Source: Myxococcales bacterium
Lineage (GTDB): Bacteria > Myxococcota > Polyangia > Polyangiales > Polyangiaceae
Length of the DNA stretch: 25,646 bases
Assembly (NCBI GenBank): GCA_003151595.1
Contig: PLXW01000034.1
Coordinates: 1 to 25,646, forward strand
Direction of reading: 5' to 3'
The translations under genes were made by a program, and so were the position numbers. Positions 22,321 through 25,646 of this stretch are shown one piece after another. How positions within the stretch are numbered: the first letter of the stretch is position 1; each line of letters opens with the position of its first letter. The notes under the pieces were generated by a model, which saw nothing but the letters and a program-made list of their open reading frames with translations, was not told where the DNA came from and made no database searches.

Positions 22321-22791
22321 GTGATCCGCGACGACAGCGAGTGGATGCGCGTTGCGCTCGAAGAGGCCGACGCTGCGAGCGCAGTTGGCGAAGTGCCCGT
22401 GGGCTGCGTCATCGTCTCGGCCGCCGGCGACGAGCTCGCGCGCGGACGCAACGCGCGCGAGGCGCTCTCGGATCCGACGGCGCACGCGGAGATGCTCGCG
22501 ATCCGCGACGCCTCGCGAAAGCTCGCCAGCTGGCGACTCGATGGAGCCACGGCCTTCATGACCTTGGAGCCATGCGCGATGTGCGCGGGCGCGCTGGTCC
22601 ATGCGCGGGTCGCGCGCGTCGTCTACGGCTGCGACGATCCGAAGGGCGGCGCGGTCTCCACGCTCTTCACCATCGGCCGAGACCCGCGTCTCAATCATCG
22701 CTTCGAAGTCACGCGCGGCGTGCTCGAGACCGAGTGCGCCGATCGCCTGCGGGCCTTCTTCGCCGCGCTGCGCGCTCTCGGAAAGAAATAG
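22321..22791 (+). CDS. tadA: tRNA-specific adenosine deaminase TadA
   Basis: A 156-residue zinc deaminase that converts the wobble A34 of tRNA-Arg(ACG) to inosine. Motifs: HAE at residues 55-57 (Zn ligand and proton-shuttle Glu) and PCAMC at 84-88 (two Zn-binding Cys), with EVPVGCV before them as in TadA. The GTG at 22321 was chosen because the following [10 protein letters not shown] matches the usual N-terminal helix of the family; an ATG at 22345 would cut into it. It begins 18 nt after the tRNA, with no terminator between them. It is convergent with the next gene (9-nt gap). Confidence 0.95.
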   Translation: MIRDDSEWMRVALEEADAASAVGEVPVGCVIVSAAGDELARGRNAREALSDPTAHAEMLAIRDASRKLASWRLDGATAFMTLEPCAMCAGALVHARVARVVYGCDDPKGGAVSTLFTIGRDPRLNHRFEVTRGVLETECADRLRAFFAALRALGKK

Positions 22792-22800
22792 CGGGTCACG

Positions 22801-25152
22801 CTACGGCGTCGCAGGCACGGCAGGCGTCTCTTCCCAATCCGCGCCCGCTCGCTCGTTCGTCGCTTCGAAATGCGTCCCGACCACACGCGGACGCGCGCCC
22901 GGAGGAGGATCCTTCGGATCGTGGAAGCTCACTTCCTCCTTCAACCCTTCGGCGAGCTCGGCCTCCGAGATCGTCCCGAGCTTCGCCGCGATCGTCATCA
23001 GCTCTCGAAGATGCTTCGTCCACGACTCCGAGAGCGGCGACTTCTCGGCGAGCTTCGAATACCGGATCGGCGACGGCAGGATCGACGACAAGAACAAGCA
23101 CTCGGCCAGGTTCAGCTCCGCCGGCGTGCGGCCGAAGTAGTGCGCGGCCGCCTGGGTGATCCCGTACACGCTCGGGCCGAACTCGATGACGTTCAGATAG
23201 AGCTCCATCATCTCGCGCTTGGTGAACGAGCTCTCCAGATAGTCGGCGAGGATCACCTCCTCGAGCTTCCGCGACAACGTCTTGTCGCGCGACAAGAACA
23301 GGTTCTTCGCGAGCTGCATCGTGATCGTGCTGGCTCCGCGCACGAAGCGCCCGGCCTTCAAGTCGGCCACGAGCGCGTTCCGCATGGCGGCGCGATTGAA
23401 GCCTTGGTGGCGATAGAACGCACCGTCTTCAGTCGTGAGTACGGCCACCTGCATGAACGGGCTGATGCGCTCGATCTCCGTCCAGTTGTCGCTCGTGGGC
23501 CCGGTGGTCTCCTCCTCGAGCGTGCCGTCGGGCTCGTAGATGGCGTGCTCGAACGGCTGCGCGAAGCGATCTTTGGCGAGCCTCCCAGGAACGGTCGCCA
23601 TGGAGCAGCGATCTTCGACGTTCCAATCGAAGACGAGGTCGTCCAGGTTCCGCGAGTCGAACGCGATCCGTCCGCGGGCTCCGAGCGTCCCCGTCATCTC
23701 GGCGCCATCGAGCGTCGGCACGAGCGCTGATGGAACGCTCTGCAGGAGGGCCTGGCAGGGCGCGCTCGGTAGGTCGACGCCGAGGGATGCCACCAGATGG
23801 TCTTCGGTCTGCTCGGCGCTTCCATGCGCCAGCAGCCGCAAGGCGCCGAGCGCGACCTCGGCATCGTCAAGGCGCAAGGTCCCGTTATCGTCCAGCGCGC
23901 CGCGCGCGATCGCAGTGAGGTCCACCCCGCGAACGGTCTCGCGCGCGATCCGACGCTCGTCGAGCGCGAGCCCCCGCGCCGCGACCTCTCCATCAAAGGT
24001 GAGCGCGTCGCCCGCCGCGGAGAGCGACACGTGCCCGCGGCCGCTCACCGTCGTTCGGTCCACCGCGACCAGCCCCCCCGCCGCCTCGTCGAATCCAAGC
24101 CGGGCGAGAGAGATCGGGCCGCCCGCGAGGGAAAGCACTGCATCGCCGGCCTCGAGAGGCAGCGTCGCCTTCAGTGCAAGCGGCGTCCCACGCGCGTCGG
24201 TGCGCGTGGTGAACGTCACATCGACCGCCGCGCCGCTGCGCGTGACGCTTAGCGGCCCTTGGCCGATCGTCAGCCGACGCTCGCCGTCTCCGAGCGCAAA
24301 AGCCATCGCGTCGACATCGAGGTGCACGCCGTCGAGGAGATGCTCACGCGCGAGGGCGGCGAGCGCGACGAGACGGGCGTGCACGGCGCGCAGGTTCGGC
24401 AGCGGCAAGCGGAGCGCGATCGGCGCGCTCGCTTCTTTCGTCCGATGCTTCGTGGTCAGCGCCGGCAACGGAGGCGGCGCCGGTTCGAGCGGCTGAGTGT
24501 TCACGGCACCGCGCGGGTCGTCCGCGCCTCGCGCGAGCGCGATCGCAACGTTGGAGGCGTGCCCGGCGAGAAGAACTCCATGCCCGTCGATACGCGCGCT
24601 CGCACCGGTCAACTCGACGCGCACATTCTCTCGTTGCACCGTCGCCTCCTCGAACGAGCCTTCCCAGCCGTCGTGCGTCCGCGAGATCGCTGCGCCGCGC
24701 ACGTCGAGCAGCGGGAGCTCGCCTTCGCGCGCGATCCATCGAATCCTCAGGCGTTCAATCGACATCGCCGCTTTGCGCGCCGAGCCTCCCTCGCCAGACC
24801 CGGCGGCACGCCAGCGACGAATCGCGCTCTCGACCTCCTCGGCCGAGCCACTCACACGAACCTCGCCCCCACGAACCGCGACCCTCGCGACTCCGAGTAA
24901 CCCGCTGAGCTCAACCCGAACCTCCGGGAGGACGGCTTGCATCTCCGCAACCGCCGCCGGTGCAACACGCACGTTGCGCAACGTCACCGAGAGCCAGCCT
25001 GCCGAGATCGAACCGACCTCGACTTCGACGCGGCGCGCAGCCGCAACTGCTGAAACCCGCGCTCGAACCAACGGGGCAAAAGCGATCGCCACGATGGCGA
25101 GCACCGCGACGATCCCTGCTGCGGCGACAATACCCTTCCGCGGAACCCGCAT
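22801..25152 (-). CDS. AsmA-like protein fused to a GT51 peptidoglycan glycosyltransferase
   Basis: A 783-residue protein. Residues about 8-32 form a single transmembrane signal anchor. Residues about 35-535 are a long series of beta-strand-rich repeats with an AsmA-like pattern (short hydrophobic strands alternating with Gly/Asp/Arg turns), which would lie in the periplasm. The C-terminal 230 residues are a GT51 glycosyltransferase: EDGAFYRHQGF (catalytic Glu about 575), GASTITMQLAKNLFLSRDKT, RKLEEVILADYLE and ELYLNVIEFGPSVYGI. The transpeptidase domain of class A PBPs is absent. It should polymerise lipid II into glycan strands, like MtgA. Start at ATG 25152; GTG 25158 is in frame and equally possible (AGG lies 5 nt before it). 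Its start lies next to the rRNA operon's terminator. Confidence 0.88.
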   Translation of the reverse strand: MRVPRKGIVAAAGIVAVLAIVAIAFAPLVRARVSAVAAARRVEVEVGSISAGWLSVTLRNVRVAPAAVAEMQAVLPEVRVELSGLLGVARVAVRGGEVRVSGSAEEVESAIRRWRAAGSGEGGSARKAAMSIERLRIRWIAREGELPLLDVRGAAISRTHDGWEGSFEEATVQRENVRVELTGASARIDGHGVLLAGHASNVAIALARGADDPRGAVNTQPLEPAPPPLPALTTKHRTKEASAPIALRLPLPNLRAVHARLVALAALAREHLLDGVHLDVDAMAFALGDGERRLTIGQGPLSVTRSGAAVDVTFTTRTDARGTPLALKATLPLEAGDAVLSLAGGPISLARLGFDEAAGGLVAVDRTTVSGRGHVSLSAAGDALTFDGEVAARGLALDERRIARETVRGVDLTAIARGALDDNGTLRLDDAEVALGALRLLAHGSAEQTEDHLVASLGVDLPSAPCQALLQSVPSALVPTLDGAEMTGTLGARGRIAFDSRNLDDLVFDWNVEDRCSMATVPGRLAKDRFAQPFEHAIYEPDGTLEEETTGPTSDNWTEIERISPFMQVAVLTTEDGAFYRHQGFNRAAMRNALVADLKAGRFVRGASTITMQLAKNLFLSRDKTLSRKLEEVILADYLESSFTKREMMELYLNVIEFGPSVYGITQAAAHYFGRTPAELNLAECLFLSSILPSPIRYSKLAEKSPLSESWTKHLRELMTIAAKLGTISEAELAEGLKEEVSFHDPKDPPPGARPRVVGTHFEATNERAGADWEETPAVPATP

Positions 25153-25218
25153 TCGCACGGGAGCCTAGCGCGCCACCGTCCAAAACCGAATCCCGCCGAC
25201 CGAGGTCGAGCGACAAAA

Positions 25219-25254
25219 TGAAAAAAGGCCCGTGCGCTTTCACGCACGGGCCTT
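25219..25254 (-). terminator. Rho-independent terminator of the rRNA operon
   Basis: Read leftward, a 12-bp stem (AAGGCCCGTGCG with CGCACGGGCCTT), a 6-nt loop and then six T followed by CATTTT. It lies 11 bp after the 5S end, the classical position for an rrn terminator. Confidence 0.95.
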
Positions 25255-25264
25255 CGGGAAAAAA

Positions 25265-25381
25265 TCCCGGCGACGTCCTACTCTCCCACACGGCTTCCCG
25301 TGCAGTACCATTGGCTCCGAGGAGCTTAACTTCCGAGTTCGAGATGGGATCGGGTGTGGCCTCTTCGAAAACATCACCGGA
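25265..25381 (-). rRNA. 5S ribosomal RNA
   Basis: Read leftward it contains CCCGATCCCATCTCGAACTC, GGAAGTTAAGCTCC and the 3' GGGAGAGTAGGACG block, all standard 5S landmarks. The outer stem, TCCGGTGA with TCGCCGGGA, sets the ends near 25381 and 25265 (about 117 nt). Ends are accurate to a few bases. It is the last gene of the rrn operon. Confidence 0.95.
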
Positions 25382-25455
25382 AACTTGTTGGGTGCTGGCT
25401 GGCTCGTCCAAAAGCCTTGCCTAGCGGTCGAACTCGCACTTTATGTTGTGCGCGA

Positions 25456-25481
25456 CTCGCAACCCGAATCCTGGGTGCGAG
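25456..25481 (-). other. Hairpin in the 23S-5S spacer
   Basis: CTCGCAACCC (25456-25465) pairs with GGGTGCGAG (25473-25481) with one bulged A and a 7-nt loop. In an rRNA precursor spacer of about 122 nt such stems often mark processing sites. The spacer has no tRNA. Confidence 0.45.
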
Positions 25482-25503
25482 ACTCAATGTTTGCCTTAGA
25501 GAC

Positions 25504-25646
25504 ACGATCAAGCCGCACGACCTATTAGTAGTGGTTAGCTCCGCAGATTGCTCTGCGTCCACACCCACCCTATCAACCTCGTAGTCTACGAGGGGTCTTT
25601 AGAGGCCTTACGGCCTGGGATACCTTGTCTTGAGGCCGGCTTCCCG
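25504..25646 (-). rRNA. 23S ribosomal RNA, 3' end (partial)
   Basis: Read leftward, the sequence goes through CAAGACAAGGTATCCCAGG, GGTTGATAGGGTGGGTGTGG, and GAGCTAACCACTACTAATAG followed by GTCGTGCGGCTTGATC, which is the universal 3' end of 23S rRNA (helix 100-101 region). The 3' terminus near 25504 is set by alignment with the E. coli GGCTTAACCTT end from memory. The 5' part is outside the window. Confidence 0.95.

Overview
The window is GC-rich, densely coded DNA from a bacterium, most likely a myxobacterium-like member of the Myxococcota (order Polyangiales or near). This is an inference from four things: strong G/C at third codon positions, Asp/Ser/Gly-rich lipoproteins with a C-S-L-F start, a lysine-rich histone-H1-like tail, and many tightly packed genes of lone function. 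No taxonomic marker was compared. The right edge is the 3' end of an rRNA operon.

Left part (1-3581): groEL (start only) and groES read leftward behind a clear sigma70-type promoter and a perfect CIRCE operator (HrcA control). A second, degenerate CIRCE-like inverted repeat lies nearer the divergent pair of uncharacterised, overlapping genes at 1021-2330. Two small unknown genes diverge around a strong 12-bp inverted repeat (2770-2805). A 42-bp tandem repeat built of 21-bp half-units fills the convergent gap at 3388-3520.

Middle left (3582-7327): a metallo-beta-lactamase-fold hydrolase, then three tandem, homologous outer-membrane beta-barrel genes. The third carries a 19-copy hexanucleotide tract encoding an Ala/Asn linker. 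A second, unrelated 21-bp tandem array follows in the next convergent gap.

Middle (7328-14105, all leftward): an ABC-2 exporter (ATPase plus two permeases), a lipoprotein with a carbohydrate-binding-like fold, and an acyl-CoA dehydrogenase whose start codon abuts a 26-bp inverted repeat. After a 563-bp gap comes a response regulator with a long histone-H1-like tail, containing what looks like an independently translated 25-residue histone-like gene. An SCP2-type sterol carrier protein closes the block.

Right part (14264-25646): a GAF protein fused to a truncated PTS enzyme I-like module that lacks the phospho-acceptor His; a small membrane protein; an M20 amidohydrolase overlapping a Tat/lipoprotein hemerythrin; a divergent ApbE flavin transferase; a VWA/CoxE-like protein with a PDZ-thioredoxin protein. 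Next is tRNA-Arg(ACG) with an excellent promoter, followed 18 nt later by tadA, the deaminase that converts the wobble A of exactly this tRNA to inosine. A long AsmA-like protein ending in a GT51 peptidoglycan glycosyltransferase, a strong rho-independent terminator, 5S rRNA and the 3' end of 23S rRNA complete the window. The most unusual items are the response regulator/histone arrangement, the tRNA-Arg(ACG)-tadA pairing, the His-less GAF-EI protein, the AsmA-GT51 fusion and the two 21-bp-phased arrays.
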